Positions 1 through 9,946 of a DNA stretch of 64,000 bases are shown piece by piece. The stretch is from assembly GCA_003008705.1 (NCBI GenBank), contig PDUO01000018.1:88630-152629 (forward strand), written 5' to 3'. The DNA is from Pezicula radicicola. Taxonomy: Eukaryota; Ascomycota; Leotiomycetes; Helotiales; Dermateaceae. The position numbers and the translations under genes were made by a program. Each line of letters opens with the position of its first letter. Position 1 is the first letter of the stretch. Under the pieces are notes generated by a model. It was not told the DNA's origin. It saw only the letters and a program-made list of their open reading frames with translations, and did not search any database.

Positions 1-593
1 CCCTACGCGGCATTGCATTTGCATTGCCGTTCGAGGGCCACGGCAGACTCAAGACCAATGTAAGCTTGACGGCGGTGGCAGCCAAGCAGGCATCATGAGC
101 CGGACAGCGGTATGATTGCTTTGCTCTAGCCGGGGCAATTGAACATTTGAACATCAAGATCGTTTCAGATCGCTTTGCATGCGTGGTTGATTCCAACAAA
201 ATCGTATGGTGTATGTGATTAGCTAGGCTATTTTATATTCGGTGTGCCCCAGATTGCCTTTTACACAAGGAGTTCCCTGTTCAGTTTTCAAGCAGACAGT
301 CACACAGCAATATTTTAGGGCCCATGGCTGGTCTCTGCATCGAGGATGTCTAAGAGGGCGCAGTGGCTTGCAGCATTCCTTATTATCTGCAATAGGGTAT
401 CCACCGCCATATGCAAGGGCAAGCCAGAAAGTTGCTCCTCCCGCATACCTAGTTCTGCCCGTGCCGTTTCTATCATATCTCATTCCCTGACCCCGAACAG
501 TCTTGGAGGATAGCAGATCAATTACTTCTCATCACCACACTTTTTCAGCCGAGCATCTAACTACATCGACTCTATGGTTACCAAACTTCAAAT
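1..593. other. intergenic, no supported gene
   Basis: The short overlapping frames here lack splice or protein-like support. The last part is the probable promoter and 5' leader of the gene starting at 594. An ATG at 574 opens an 11-codon frame that overlaps the 594 start and ends at 609, so it could act as an upstream ORF. Confidence 0.5.
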
Positions 594-2220
594 ATGTCAT
601 CGCTTTTAGACAGAGCTCCTGACTGCAAAGTCAAAGTTCGCAAATATGTCCTGATATCTCGACCGTCACGTTGGTCGCAACGAGGAGACAGGATAGTGGT
701 TCAATCTCCTATGACCACGATACCTGCAAAGACATCCGAGGTTCCTGTGCGGCGGTTCCGTGGAGAGAACAAGAACGCCGTATGCTTTCTACCCCGGAGT
801 GATATTGAGAAAGATACTAGTAAGGTATACGAAAGTTTGCGAGTTAGTACTTCGACTACTTGGGTAGAGGCCCATGGCATTGCAATTGTGAATAACTCTT
901 CCCAAGAGAAGTTCAAATATAGCTTCGGCGATCCATTTGTACGTTCGCTCTGCACCGATCAAAGTTTTGTTTAAAGAGATCCTCTTCATGGTATATCCGA
1001 AGCTTTTGGAGAGGGTTCTGGAACGCTTGGAGATTATAGATACTGACCGGGGATGTTTCTAGTGGATCTGTATAGGTGCAAACGCAGCAGACTTTCAGAC
1101 ACACATCCCAGTCATAAATCTGCACACCTTCGAAATGGGCAATATTCCTATCTCTGATGTGTGCTGGTATCCCATGATTCAAGGACCTGAGGGAGAACTG
1201 TGGACTTTGGGTGGCCAACCCCGCAAACTTAAGCAGTATCAAGTGAAGGCCTTCACTCTCTTTAGTTGGGTAATATGTCAGACACTGGATCATCCCATTA
1301 GCAAATCAACAAAGAGCGAGAGAATACCCCGGGAAGTTGTAGAGGAGTCCACCAATACGGTTTCGGGTGTTGAACCAGAGGAAGGGTCCCACCTTCTTAC
1401 GCGCGCTGAGAAGCGATCATATTTCGTTCAATTGTATCGAATGATGATATCAGAGCGCAGCGACAACACTAGCACAGCGTGCGACCCTCGAGGAACGTTC
1501 CTCGAAGACGGCATAGACGATGCAGAACTCCTTACCCCACCTGTGTCGCCAGCCCAGACGGAGCTGGAGCTCTGGCGCGCAAAAGACTCCATGAACTTAT
1601 CCACACCTATCTCAGCCTCTAGAATTGCCGAGCCTGTTGGAATCAGAAGGCTCCTCCTTCCTCACGAACATACTCACAAAGTTCCAGATGAGCACATTGT
1701 ACGGCAATGCCGAGGCACGCTGGGTGGTCTGGGCAGTCCTTCTACGGTTGTAGACAGCACCATACACGGTGACACGCGCAGTTCCCGACGTCCAAGTATG
1801 ACATCCTTGACATCTGTGGCTACATCAACTGAAGACACTGTCGCTGTACCACTCCGGACGCAATGTGTATCACCTCTTCCAAGTCACGCTGGCTTGGCCT
1901 CACAGGCTCTAAATGCTCAATACCCTCGGACTTCTGAGGCTGAACTGCTTTTGTTCTTCAGAAACTACTCAGAAGCAAAAGCGAGAGCAGAACCAGCATA
2001 TAGGCACAGGCAGAACAATGAGTCAACAGATGATTACCGCCCGGTCATGAGTGTTACCTCAGTGAGCGATCCTACCATCATCCGTGATGTATGGTACAAA
2101 TATAATTGTATGGAAGCTTCCAGCCCGTTTCAGAACAAATTGAAACCCAGACCTAACTGGCCCAACTATCTGCCAAGGGAGAGATACTCTTCTTCCGAAG
2201 TACGTCCTGAATTGTTATAG
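594..2220 (+). CDS. hypothetical protein, two exons, 500 aa
   Basis: Two exons, 594..938 and 1063..2220, give a 500-residue protein. The intron 939..1062 has a GTACGT donor, a TACTGAC branch point 16 nt before a TTTCTAG acceptor, and phase 0 on both sides, so the two open frames join cleanly. I do not recognise a domain. The first 190 residues are the more ordered part. The rest is Ser/Thr/Pro-rich and looks disordered, with a short ordered stretch near residues 390-430. No signal peptide or membrane segment is seen. A function cannot be assigned. The exon join is well supported by phase and signals; the ATG at 594 is the first Met of the frame but lies behind an overlapping short upstream ORF at 574. 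Confidence 0.75.
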
Positions 2221-3123
2221 TACTCTTTACAGGCCTCTTGCTACATGGATTTCCACGGCCTCCAAGGTGCCTATTTCCCTTCGTGTTCGAAGGAGGGCCT
2301 AACGAATGTGATGATGATAACGTCATCAAAGCAACCGTATCTTAGGAGGGCGACTCCTTCATTACAGTATGTCTTTTGGCAGCAAGCTGTCATAATATAT
2401 TTATTTCTCGAAGTAAATTAGTGCTTCTAGGTTTTACGAGATCAGTTGAGACTGGATAAGAATCGACTTTTGAACACTTGATGAGGACGGGTTTGATCTA
2501 GAAGTTGTATGCCTTATTTTGGCCTAGTACTCGATATATAGGAAGCGATGGGAGATACTTATGCAGTTAATATTTCATAGCTGTAAGTATCCGTTATACT
2601 CATCCTTTTTGTATCTTAAACTATGAGGTTGCAGTCTTATCTCGCCCTTGACCATAACCTGTCCGACAGCAATGCACGAGACAAATACGAAATCATTAAG
2701 AGTTCAATCATAATACAAAGTCTTTTCATTTTCAGTTTCGGTTTCTATGATCTCCCAAACACCAAAACTCCGTCTCCACTGCATATAGCTTCAGTCATCG
2801 AATGAAATCTTAAGTGTACGCCATAATTACCAAAAAAGAAACTTTTGGACGCCACCCGCCATAACTTTTTGTGTGAAAATCCGTCACATTAACGAATTAG
2901 GGAATCAATGGGCATGCGAAAAAAAAAAGAGCTTGGTTGATGTGAGAGGGTTGGACTATCTTCGTACTGTAGAGAGATATACCACGTTAGCTTGTTCATT
3001 TTGGAGAGGATAGTCTCAGAACACTTTTTACTTACCAAGATCCTACAACCACCGAATTGAAATCCAATATCCTCATTCAATGTGCTAGCCATTGAACCTC
3101 CAGCACTTGGAGGTATGGAGGCA
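2221..3123. other. convergent intergenic region, no gene seen
   Basis: This lies between the 3' ends of the plus-strand gene at 594 and the minus-strand repeat gene at 3124. A 60-codon ATG frame at 2623 has no supporting signals. Open frames near 2889-3120 continue from the repeat gene region and look like shadows of it. Confidence 0.5.
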
Positions 3124-4116
3124 CTAGGAGCTCTCAGCACTGCGGCCAATGAGCTGACCGTTGCACTTGTATCCCTTCGAAGTCTTGATACAGCGAACGC
3201 TCTCAGGAGTTCGCTTGTGTTCAGCGCCATCAACCAAATTACCCTCACATTCATAGCCCCCAGGAACTCGGAGGCAGTTGTGGGCTTCAAGCTCCTCTGT
3301 GGAGTAGAGAGTTTCATTATGGACAGCACGACCAATGAGCTGACCATTGCATTTGTACCCCTTCGAAGTCTTGATACAGCGAATGCTCTCCGGAGTTCGC
3401 TTGTATTTAGCGCTACCAACCAAATTATCCTCACATTCATAGCCTTCAGGGGTTCGGAGACAGTTGTAGGCTTCAAGCTCCTCTGTGGAGTAGAGAGTTT
3501 CGTTGTGGACAGCACGACCAATGCATTGGCCATTGCATTTATATCCCTTAGAGGTCTTGATGCATTGGATACTCTCGGGGGCTCGCTTGTAACCGCCGCC
3601 AATGAATTTACTATTGCACTCATAACCTGCGGGGATTGGGAAACAGTTGCTGGCTTCGAGTTCCTCGGCGGAATAGACATTGGATTCGATGCTGCGTTCA
3701 GCAAGATCTCCTTCCAGTTGCACATCAGGCGAGCGAGTGATGCCTTCGTCACGAGCCTTCTGTCAACTAGTCAGCAATGAAGTCAAAGGATGATTGTATT
3801 GGACGGTACTGACCAGAGCCTCTTCAACACCATTGAAATTGCGATTAGAAAGGGGGCAGCCCTTGCCGAGATCCTCAGGGTGGTTCAATGCCTCATCCTT
3901 GATACATTGGAACGCAGAAGAGATATCTACAAGGTAGTCAAGGCAACCTGCGCAATTGACGGTTGGGCAAAGCTCGCAGGTCTCGATGAGGACTTGTGAA
4001 GCAGTCTTGGGATTGGAGGCAGAAGTGGTGAAGAGGGGAGAGCCGACAACGTTGATGACGAAGGTCAGTAAGAGGATGACCAGGCCGAGTCCAAGGTTTT
4101 GGATTTGAGACTTCAT
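3124..4116 (-). CDS. secreted Cys-rich tandem-repeat protein, 312 aa
   Basis: Exons 4116..3814 and 3759..3124 give 312 residues. The 54-nt intron (3813..3760) has a GTCAGT donor, a GCTGAC branch and a GACAG acceptor, phase 0. Residues about 8-25 form a hydrophobic signal peptide. Residues 26-101 hold a Cys-rich lead domain that includes CELCPTVNCAGC. Residues about 119-305 are three tandem 62-residue repeats, each with the order EELEAxNC, GYEC, CIKTSKGYKCNGQ, so four regularly spaced Cys per repeat; the first repeat has one extra Cys (CNGQC). The likely role is extracellular, possibly effector-like or cell-wall associated, but I know no named family for it and infer this only from secretion, small size and disulfide-type spacing. 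Confidence 0.75.
3149..3706. repeat. three in-frame tandem 186-bp repeats
   Basis: Three direct copies sit at about 3149-3334, 3335-3520 and 3521-3706, with anchor words exactly 186 nt apart (for example the ATGAGCTGACC-like word near 3149, 3335 and 3521). The copy nearest the gene's 5' end on the minus strand (3521-3706) is the most diverged. Because 186 is a multiple of three, the copies keep the coding frame and encode the 62-residue repeats. Confidence 0.9.
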
Positions 4117-4127
4117 ATTGAAGGTAT

Positions 4128-4403
4128 CTGTGAAGCAATGTCTTAGCGATGGTCTTGGTAGAGAAGGGATCCAAGTGGCTGATTTGAATGATGTGAATAA
4201 GGCGATGGAATGGATGAAGTGGACAAGGTAGATGAAGTGATGAAGTGATGAAGTGATAGAAGGGATTAGGTGAAGTAGGATGGGGCTTGTGGAACTCTAT
4301 GGAAACTGGTTGACTCTCCTTCCGCAAAGTGCGAGCCTTGTTTGGAAAGCCAGCGCGGAATTTGAGGAAGTACGAGTCCAAAAAGTAAACAGGAGAGACT
4401 TAC
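4128..4403 (-). other. candidate 5' UTR intron of the repeat gene
   Basis: On the minus strand a GGTAAGT donor at 4403 and a TTCACAG acceptor at 4128 bracket 276 nt just upstream of the ATG at 4116. It contains the short tandem repeat GATGAAGT at plus 4231-4257. This is an inference from signals only. Confidence 0.4.
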
Positions 4404-4538
4404 CGATTACTTAAACGTTGATGCGAAGATGTTTCTATTCCAAAAGGTACTTGATAGGTCCTGGTGGTCTTCACAACGGTAATGGAGTGTGGTGGTTGTA
4501 TGAGAAAGAAGATGAAAGGAGATTGAGAAGAAGCGCAA

Positions 4539-4550
4539 GGATATATAACC
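4539..4550 (-). promoter_or_regulatory. TATA-box-like element of the repeat gene
   Basis: The minus strand reads GGTTATATATCC, about 425 nt before the ATG at 4116. If the candidate 5' UTR intron 4403..4128 is real, the transcript would start about 30 nt downstream, near 4510. Confidence 0.4.
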
Positions 4551-5368
4551 TCACACAATGCAAATTCACCAAAGGAAGGGGACTTAGCGTATAACTAGCG
4601 TGATTTGACCATGTGATTTTTTTTCTTTCTGTTTTTGCCAATAGCACTTGCTGCCTTACCATACCATCTGGCAGAATCAACCGAAATAAGAATATTGGCA
4701 GAGTTTTCAGTTACTGCAACCACATCAGTGGATATTAGTTCGTTTCATGGGAATACATGTACTTGCTCCTTTTAGCGAGGATGGTCAATCATACAATGCT
4801 CTAGTACCACATGGTGTTATTGATATTATGGTCGAAGTTGTAACGACGAGTTAGTTCTTGGTTCTATTAATTCATGAATCCGTTCCCAATTTCAAGGGTT
4901 TAGGCGCAACCACATAGACTGGTCATAGAAGAACAGCAACTGCATATTTTGTGTAACTTATTCAGCCTGAGCAAATTAATTCATGTAAGTCATCGAACTT
5001 AACTAGCTTACAATACCAGACTTGAGTACTGCTCGGTTGGTTAGTAGTGAAATTAAGCGACGCATGAAACGGCCGGCTCATCATTTGTTACGACACTGAA
5101 GACTCACACAACCGTTGTATTAAGGATAAGAGTGCATAATAGGACCCCACAAGAGGAATTTTTAGAAAATTGAATACTTAGGAGACTATCTTTTCATATG
5201 AGTTTCAGAATAAATGAATTAACAGCCTGCCCTTCAAAGATATCAATACCCCGAGTCCATACATATCCAGCACATAAAGATAAACGCCACCCATGCCTTC
5301 TTTAACATCGCTCTTGAAGAGATAGGATACGCAGAAACCGATCAACGGCCAAGATTAGAAATTGAGAC
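4551..5368. other. intergenic, AT-rich, with a 5S-like fragment
   Basis: No gene is supported. The stretch 5019-5066 resembles part of fungal 5S rRNA and is listed separately. The rest is AT-rich spacer between two minus-strand genes. Confidence 0.5.
5019..5066 (+). pseudogene. possible 5S rRNA pseudogene fragment
   Basis: The segment contains ACTTGAG, then CTCGG, then GGTTAGTAGT in the order and spacing of the internal-promoter half of filamentous-fungal 5S rRNA. After that, positions that are G-rich in 5S are A/T-rich here, which would fit decay by C-to-T/G-to-A mutation. The 5' half of 5S is not recognisable. The comparison is from memory of the 5S sequence and could be chance. Confidence 0.25.
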
Positions 5369-6680
5369 CTAGGTGTTTTTGAGGTGGACAGTAGTGGTTC
5401 TTGTCAGAGTCCGCGTTGAGATCAGAGTGGTGGTTCTGGAATACTTAGTAATAACCTCGACTCTACAAAAGATATTGACTTACGGTTCATCACTTGAAAG
5501 AAATGAAGATGCAGCCGCAGATAATGATGCTGATGTCGGTCCCAATACCAGAGACGAGCTCGATGCCGAGGGCAATAAGGAGGCCGAGGCCAACGATAAA
5601 GCCGAGACTCCGCTCAAAGTCTTTGTGACTATGATAATTTTTGTAGAATAGACTCTTCGAGTAGCGGTTATCGTTGAATTAATTTGGCCATGAGACGGTC
5701 TAGTTCCAACTGTTGCTGAAAGGATGATGGAGCTTGGTGTTCCAACAGTAGATGTTGCTGTGGTTTCACTGGCTGACATGCTTGAGTAATCAACATCTGT
5801 TGAGAATACAAAGTTCCCGCTTGCTGTCACGTTTTGGGTTTGTCCAAAGATCAACACCACAGGCTAATTTATTAGCATATATAAGCCCATTAAGGGAGGC
5901 ACTAACCGAGTTGAAGGATTGCGATATGAATAGTGAGCTTGTTGACATGACCGATACATACTCAGTTTGAACAACCCAAACTTCCTGGACTTGTGAACAG
6001 GACTTATTGCCTTCCAAATCGAATATGCAGATAAGAACGGTAATCCCAGATGGATTATCCACTGCTAAAGACTGCCATGGTGCAACGAAGTAAGATACAA
6101 TGCTCTGCACGTAGGCCGTTGCTGATGATTCATCCCGTCCCGTCAAGGCAGCACTTGTTGTAGGGTTAACTGAAGTAGTAACCAAAGAAAAGCTGCTCTT
6201 GGTAGAGAAGGTTATGACTTGATTACAGTCACTGATGGTAGCCAAGGTAAAGAAGCCAGTGACGACCGTTGAGCAGGCAGAGGTAGTAATAGTTTCATGC
6301 ACCATTGAGCAGGACGTTGTAGTGGACCCAGGAATGTCGCAGACCTGATATTTCGGTACAATGGATGTTATAAGCGTATCTAGTGATGAGATGAAGGTGG
6401 GCTGCGAGGGGGTGATTTGTGAGCTTGGAAGCCGGCCGTAGTTGGATAGTTTTCGTGATGTCGAAGTATTCCAGCCAGCTGCTGAATTTGAAAGGCTCGT
6501 AACCCTACCCGATTGCCAGGTGAGGGAATTTTGGAGGAAGCCTGTCCCTCCTCTTGGTAAGTGCTTTAGGGCATGAGCTGCGTGAGGGCGCTCAGGTCGA
6601 TGCCCGAACCACGCGTGAACAGACAGGACGCACAGCGTCCATGTAATAAAGTGAAAAAGCAACAGTCCTGACGTACGCAT
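5369..6680 (-). CDS. secreted Ser/Thr-rich hypothetical protein, 406 aa
   Basis: Exons 6680..5907, 5863..5484 and 5435..5369. Intron 1 (43 nt, GTTAGT ... GCTAAT ... TTAG) is phase 0. Intron 2 (48 nt, GTAAGT ... TACTAAG ... CCAG) is phase 2. Both restore a frame that otherwise stops. Residues 1-23 (MRTSGLLLFHFITWTLCVL...) form a signal peptide. The mature protein is rich in Ser, Thr and Val with a few Cys at about 100-150 and 210-230, and becomes a Ser/Ala/Thr tract at 310-390, likely O-glycosylated. There is no clear GPI signal or membrane anchor, as the end is a short Thr-rich polar tail. A cell-wall or extracellular role is inferred. I do not recognise a catalytic domain. Confidence 0.75.
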
Positions 6681-7408
6681 CTTGAGTTTCGAGGAGGATC
6701 TACTCCAAGATAGACAGATTGTTGGCCGTAAAGGAAATATATGGCGACGGAAGATACTTCCAAGTAGAACGACGAGACGAGACCTACAGCTGACCATTTC
6801 CCGTTGTATATACTCACGAGATGCAGCCTCTTTCGCGAGAAACGCGAGATGAGAAATGAATGGTGATCTCCATCCCTTACTGCATTGTGTGATGTGAATG
6901 GAGTTGCAGGGTGAGTCGTGGGATAGCTCTGGAATGAGAAACAAGAGGGTGAGAAGTCGCGATACCTCTCGTAATGGGACGTATGTAGATCTAGTGAATC
7001 TGACCACTCAGTCGCGATTTGGCCGGGTTTATGACTAGATTCACGTATTGGTGGAACACCAGAACGGCATAATCCAGGGATAAGGTGCGATGATGGATGT
7101 GAGCGAGAAAGGTATCTCATTAGGTATCTCATTAGGTAGCTCGTTAGGGAGGTGGTATTTGTACAGGGCCTCAGACATCGACGAAGAAGACTACGCCCGC
7201 TATTGAGAAGATGATGATCTCGGCTGCCGTAGTTCGGAGCCAACGACTTGGAACTAATAGCCTTCCTGAATAAACAATATTGAATTCCAAGAAGCCCTCT
7301 CCTTTCTCTTGACATTGAACCTGAGACCTACGAAGAAAACTATTGAAACATAAAAGGCGTACTGCACCGTACAATACACACACAAATTCCCCAGAGAAAA
7401 GGATCCTC
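6681..7408. other. divergent intergenic region
   Basis: This is shared upstream sequence for the minus-strand secreted protein (start 6680) and the plus-strand oxygenase (start 7409). The open frames across it do not start with a credible ATG in a gene-like context. A short direct repeat, AGGTATCTCATT, occurs twice near 7110-7133. Confidence 0.5.
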
Positions 7409-8370
7409 ATGCCGCCTTCCAAAAAGAAACATTCCTCGAAGGAACAATCGAAGGGCGAAGAAGCAGCACCGCTCCCAGCGTGGCCAATCTTCAAACCCCT
7501 TCTGCCAACTTCGGATCTTTCCTTATCGGCCATTACAGACTCACAGATTGTGGTCATCAGGAACTTTTGGACATCGACTTTGTGCAAGAATTATGTTGCC
7601 TTTCTGAAGACGCTTCCCTTGCTTACTACGCCCGGTCACCCAAAGAAAGGTGAAGCATTGAGGGTTAACGATCGCTATCAGATTGTTGACCCCGGGTTTG
7701 GTAACAGATTGTGGCTGGAGACCGGCCTGCGCGAACTCATATGCGGACAAGAAGACGTTGATGCGGCTGAGGACGAAGAGTCTATGAGTAAAGAAGAGCG
7801 TCGAGAATTATGGTATGACCTGCGTCTCCGTTTTGCAAGCCAGCCCGTGAGTTTGACAAAGAGGACAGGGGTGGCGAGGTGGTAGGATTAAACCCTTCGA
7901 TACGGGTCTATAGATATACAAAAGGCCAATTTTTTGACTGCCACTGTAAGTGTTCGATAGAATTTTCATTCTATCTGTTCTCCTTACACCTTTACAGACG
8001 ACGAGTCCAACATCATATCCCTTCCAACAAAGCCCAACTCAACGCCGGCAAAGACCACCTGGACCATTCTGCTCTACCTTACCTCCCCTGCAACCGGGTG
8101 CGAAGGTGGGCAGACAGTTTTCTATCCGGACGACATACCACATAAGAAGTCTACCATAGACAAAGAGATTGTGGTTGAACTCGAAACGGGGATGCTTCTT
8201 CTGCACAAACACGGCAATGATTGCATGCTGGTAAGTCCCCGGTACTTCTTGAGGACAAGGGTCCCACCGGTCTGACTGACTGTTGGCAGCATGAAGGTAA
8301 GGAGGTGACGAAAGGAGAGAAATGGGTCATTAGAACAGACCTCTGTGTGAAGAGAGAGCAGCGAAGATAG
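7409..8370 (+). CDS. 2OG-Fe(II) dioxygenase, prolyl-4-hydroxylase-like, 264 aa
   Basis: Four exons: 7409..7812, 7869..7945, 7998..8230 and 8290..8370. Introns have GTATGA, GTAAGT and GTAAGT donors and ACAG/CAG acceptors. The frame is kept throughout. The double-stranded beta-helix core is evident from RVYRYTKGQFFDCHYDES, which gives the iron ligands His160 and Asp162; the distal His239 lies in LHEGKEV; Lys249, ten residues on, and Arg253 (KWVIRTD) would bind the 2-oxoglutarate C5 carboxylate. The family uses Fe(II), O2 and 2-oxoglutarate to hydroxylate proteins or small molecules; the substrate cannot be told from sequence. The Lys/Ser/Glu-rich first 20 residues and absence of a signal peptide suggest a cytosolic or nuclear enzyme. 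The HxD motif is completed only after intron 2 is removed. Confidence 0.9.
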
Positions 8371-9946
8371 CAAGATGAGGACTCTCACAAATATAAAATC
8401 CATGAACTGAGTCTGCCAAAGTGCCACATTATTCGTACCCGATGTAAATACTTTACCACAGATTGCCCCCTTACCCGAGACAGGAGCATCAACGGTAAGC
8501 GCAAGGTCCTGGGCCTTATAGTTCATACTTGTAAAGGGACAGGCTTCTTTGTTGCCGTGCCCATTGCCCTGCTCATTGCCCTGCAAACAGCCGCCTCTAC
8601 GCCTCAAAGAGCAGAGATGGCCGTACCGATACAGTAAAGGGTTGCACTGTTGCACACCCATATTGAAAGCTTATTGTTTGGAGGAGGGCCTTGCGAGGCT
8701 GATTGGTGTTTGGGGCAGGGCCAACGGGAAGGGAAGCCCTTCACGCCGAGTAGCATGGGAAACTATGACGGGTACGGGAAGTAGTACGGACGCATGGTCT
8801 AGTTAGTGATGATGCAGCAGCAGCTGTTGACGGGCCAAAAGTTATTATTGTCTTGCAAAAAAGCTAAGTGATTGGTGCAAACGAGATTCAAACAGCCTTT
8901 GTACAATTCATTTATTTGAAGAGCTAGATTGAAATTGAGTTGTGATGAGCTGCCGCTGAAGAAATACAAATCGCTACAAATCGCTACAAGTCGCTACAGC
9001 CCATTACCCACGCTGACAGGGATGCTCGCACCAAGTCCAGGCCCCCCTTGGAAACACTTCGCTGGCAGTCAGTAGTACGAGTACAGTAGTCTCATTATTA
9101 TTATTATTATTATTCGGAGCGAACCGTTTCTCCAGCCATTTCACTTTGCACAGCTCCAGCAACAGCTATGATACAGCTTCCCAAATACAGGTATGGAAAT
9201 GAGCCAAACGGAATCCGACCTGTTCTCTAGACAATCTCCGCACCCAATTGACTGATCCAAAGTCGCCTGCGACAGCTTGGACACTCTGCCCACCGCGCAC
9301 TGTGTCCTGCCCAGCCCTGCCCAACTTCTTCGAGACGACTCGACCACCGAGTATCGCGAGGCAGCGTCGTACCTCACATCATCAAATCGCACAACTCACT
9401 TACAGAGCCAATTGATCCCAAAACGTGCGAGCATGATCTATTCAAAACTTTGGCAGACTTCTTCGCTTTGCACTCCTGCATTTCCAGCGAGATTCCAACG
9501 CTCCTTGCTCCAATTGGCGTACAAAGGTGTTGGTTGTTGCTGCTGCGGACCAAGGACGGGACTCATCGCAACGCTGGACTCTGTTGCGCCTGCCCTTCGC
9601 CGCAACACCACAATTTAATATTTTGACCTGGAACTTCATCCTGCTGAGACTCCAGGTTTGACATCTCGCAAAGATATAATTTCTAGTCAATACTCCGTAG
9701 TGTGAGCGGCCTTGGTCTCGCTTCCAGCCTTCCCATTTTGCGACACCAGTTTCCCAGCTTACCAGCCTCCTCTCACTCACTGCTAGTTCCACAAAGTTCT
9801 TTGCTTTTATCACTCGTTACCTACGTATCACACTTCTTGCAACCTCCTGCATTTTCCCCTGCTAGTTAGCATTCACATTCTTCGACAGAACACATCCTGA
9901 CGTCTTGTCTACGTCTCCAACCGTTAGGGCCGGTTTTGCTTCATAG
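8371..9946. other. long intergenic / 5' leader region
   Basis: No gene is supported. It contains a CGCTACAAAT-type tandem (8966-8998), an (ATT)7 microsatellite (9094-9114), and from about 9630 to 9950 a pyrimidine-rich tract with no ATG on the plus strand, which looks like a transcription start region and 5' UTR. An ATG at 9433 opens a frame that could be a first coding exon, 9433..9526, spliced to 9947; its donor (GTGTTG) is weak. Confidence 0.4.
9094..9114. repeat. (ATT)7 microsatellite
   Basis: Seven uninterrupted ATT units are visible. It sits in the upstream region of the coiled-coil protein gene. Confidence 0.9.

Noticed and set aside
9141..9813. Open frames on both strands in the CT-rich leader before the coiled-coil gene
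   Set aside because: The long pyrimidine-rich tract explains the lack of stops. Only a possible short first exon (9433..9526) is kept as a hypothesis.
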